64,000 nucleotides of DNA, from positions 51,043,087 through 51,107,086 of the forward strand of contig OY759216.1 in assembly GCA_963662175.1 (NCBI GenBank), given 5' to 3'. The position numbers and the translations under genes were made by a program. The notes under the pieces are model-generated. The model was not told the DNA's origin. It worked only from the letters and a program-made list of their open reading frames with translations, and ran no database searches. Each line of letters begins with the position of its first letter. Position 1 is the first letter of the stretch. This DNA comes from Aradus depressus (Eukaryota > Arthropoda > Insecta > Hemiptera > Aradidae). Below, one piece after another: positions 63,050 through 64,000 of the stretch.

Positions 63050-63400
63050 AGGGGGCCATGGTGGCCGTGCGGACTAGAGCGTAGGGCTTTGGTCGCACAG
63101 TCTCACCCTTGGTTTGCGAGTTCGAATCCCGTCCGGGAGTGAGTTTTATTTCGTAGATAGAACTCCCTCCCGGGGTCAGATCACTCTCTCTCCCCCTTCC
63201 TTCCCTTCTCAAAATCATTTCTTTTTGTATCTTTGTACAGCGTTATCTTGAGAGTAGCCATTCTTATACCCAGTGATGCCAGTATGAAATAATTTAGAGA
63301 AGGGAGAGAGAGAGAGTGATCTGTAAGCGTAGTTGGTATAAGAAAGTCCTGAAATGGCCACATCACAATTTTCGTTAAATAATTGTTGAAAAATATAATG
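63050..63400 (+). mobile_element. SINE-B, tRNA-derived (Leu/Ser-like head)
   Basis: The head ggccatggtggccgtgcgga, then ctagagcgtagggctttggt, has an A-box-like tggccgtgcgg and the B box gagttcgaatccc (63118-63130). A body with agtgatgccagtatgaaata and aagaaagtcctgaaatggcc follows. Fragments of this family lie at 15530, 23150 and 25665. No clear target duplication. Confidence 0.75.
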
Positions 63401-63830
63401 TTCATGTTGATGATAGCACATTTGTGGAGAGGGCTTCTAGAGAAGCTTCTGTTAAATTATTCAACCTCAAACTTCCAAAGAACACTGATATAATCTAGCC
63501 CTAGGGGAAAGTTTCATGCAGTTCAGGTCTGCTTAAGTTTTTTTCCCCCTTCTACCCTTTGCCATAAAGGCGTCGAATCGCCACTCTTAAATAATATAAG
63601 TACAAGACAGAAAGAGCCACAAAGGGTGTAAGGCCACAATGTGCTTGTCGCAAAAAGCAGAAGGGATTTAAAAGGGACGGAAGCTCATGTATGATGTTTC
63701 TTATCTTTTCTATTTTGTGTTTTCTTTAAAAAAGAAACTCATCACAATTTTCAATGGCATCTTGTGAGTTGGTTGACTACCACTTCAGTCAGTAGGAGGA
63801 TGCTGGAAGCATGAATTAGATAGGGGTGGC
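63400..63830. other. No gene seen
   Basis: Unrecognised. Confidence 0.35.
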
Positions 63831-63834
63831 TGGT

Positions 63835-63885
63835 TTGTACACCTAGGGACCTAAGCATTCAATGCTCTTATTCTTTGTCTCTTAG
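63835..63885 (-). mobile_element. LINE 3'-UTR fragment
   Basis: tttgtacacctagggaccta, then agcattcaatgctcttat, as in 13020-13085. Confidence 0.65.
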
Positions 63886-63972
63886 CTCTACTGTGGACAT
63901 CCAAAATGTTGCCTACCCAGGTTTGGTTACCTAAGGTAGGGAGGGGTCTTTAAAGCGAAACGTGACGACAGC
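63885..63972 (-). mobile_element. SINE-A fragment joined to the LINE UTR
   Basis: ctctactgtggacatccaaa, then tgcctaccc and gggtctttaaag. The same LINE-UTR/SINE-A adjacency as at 33990-34401. Confidence 0.6.
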
Positions 63973-64000
63973 TAGCATATTTCCATAACCATAGAATTCA

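Larger units (their letters stand above)
7093..64000 (+). other. Putative very long hig intron (at least 56.9 kb, open at right edge)
   Basis: After the donor at 7093 I find no acceptor plus exon that would supply the missing CCP half on the + strand. What lies here is overwhelmingly transposable-element sequence. This is an inference from absence: a small exon could have been missed, and the assembly could be chimeric. Confidence 0.45.

Overview
The window looks like AT-rich nuclear DNA of an arthropod. Evidence: intron-containing exons with GT..AG junctions and matched phases, a partial gene resembling the arthropod synaptic-matrix gene hikaru genki, two eukaryotic tRNA-Pro(AGG) genes, tRNA-derived SINEs with TTAGG/CCTAA-like tails, and relics of hAT, pogo/Tigger, PIF/Harbinger, Ty3/gypsy and several non-LTR retrotransposons. 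I cannot fix the species. Nothing bacterial or viral, no operon and no CRISPR array was seen.

The only host protein-coding gene I can support is on the + strand. One exon (5068-5202) encodes the end of an Ig domain, and the next (6952-7092) encodes the first part of a sushi/CCP domain. They are joined by a 1.75 kb phase-1 intron that contains a complete SINE. The following donor site opens an intron for which I find no acceptor or exon in the remaining 56.9 kb, so most of the window is probably one giant repeat-filled intron. The tRNA genes lie at 9313-9384 and 10882-10953.

The rest is mobile DNA in layers. (1) SINE-A, about 345 bp, has a tRNA-like head, a central domain and a short (CCTAA/CTAA)n tail. 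There are about 20 full or partial copies, and five have clear 11-15 bp target duplications. (2) SINE-B has a different tRNA-like head. (3) Rep-A is a dispersed high-copy repeat, present in roughly 25 stretches, built from diverged 120-150 bp internal units. Several of the window's G/C homopolymers of 18-29 nt sit inside it. (4) Terminal-inverted-repeat DNA transposons with visible target duplications: hAT at 328-985 and 27302-28028, PIF/Harbinger at 11010-11455 and 35197-36016, a Harbinger-like element with a MADF relic at about 52138-52877, pogo/Tigger-type at 3405-4331, 16337-17409 and 60999-61719, and two elements of uncertain superfamily (47206-47611, 61724-62354). (5) 5'-truncated non-LTR elements near 8150-8600, 9464-10035, 12950-13400, 28797-29402, 47686-48045 and 48586-49653. 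The last keeps a 277-codon open RNase H/C-terminal frame and appears youngest. (6) Two decayed Ty3/gypsy 5' ends (15150-15410 and 42091-44393, both minus). (7) Long palindromes/foldbacks at 7601-7840, 25268-25415, 44394-44976 and 53832-54416.

The most intriguing cross-cutting signal is a motif CTGANGA - short hairpin - GAAA that recurs at about ten loci. The hairpin sequence changes between loci while pairing is kept. It resembles the hammerhead-ribozyme core reported for Penelope-like retroelements, with one extra unpaired base. No autonomous, fully intact transposon was found.
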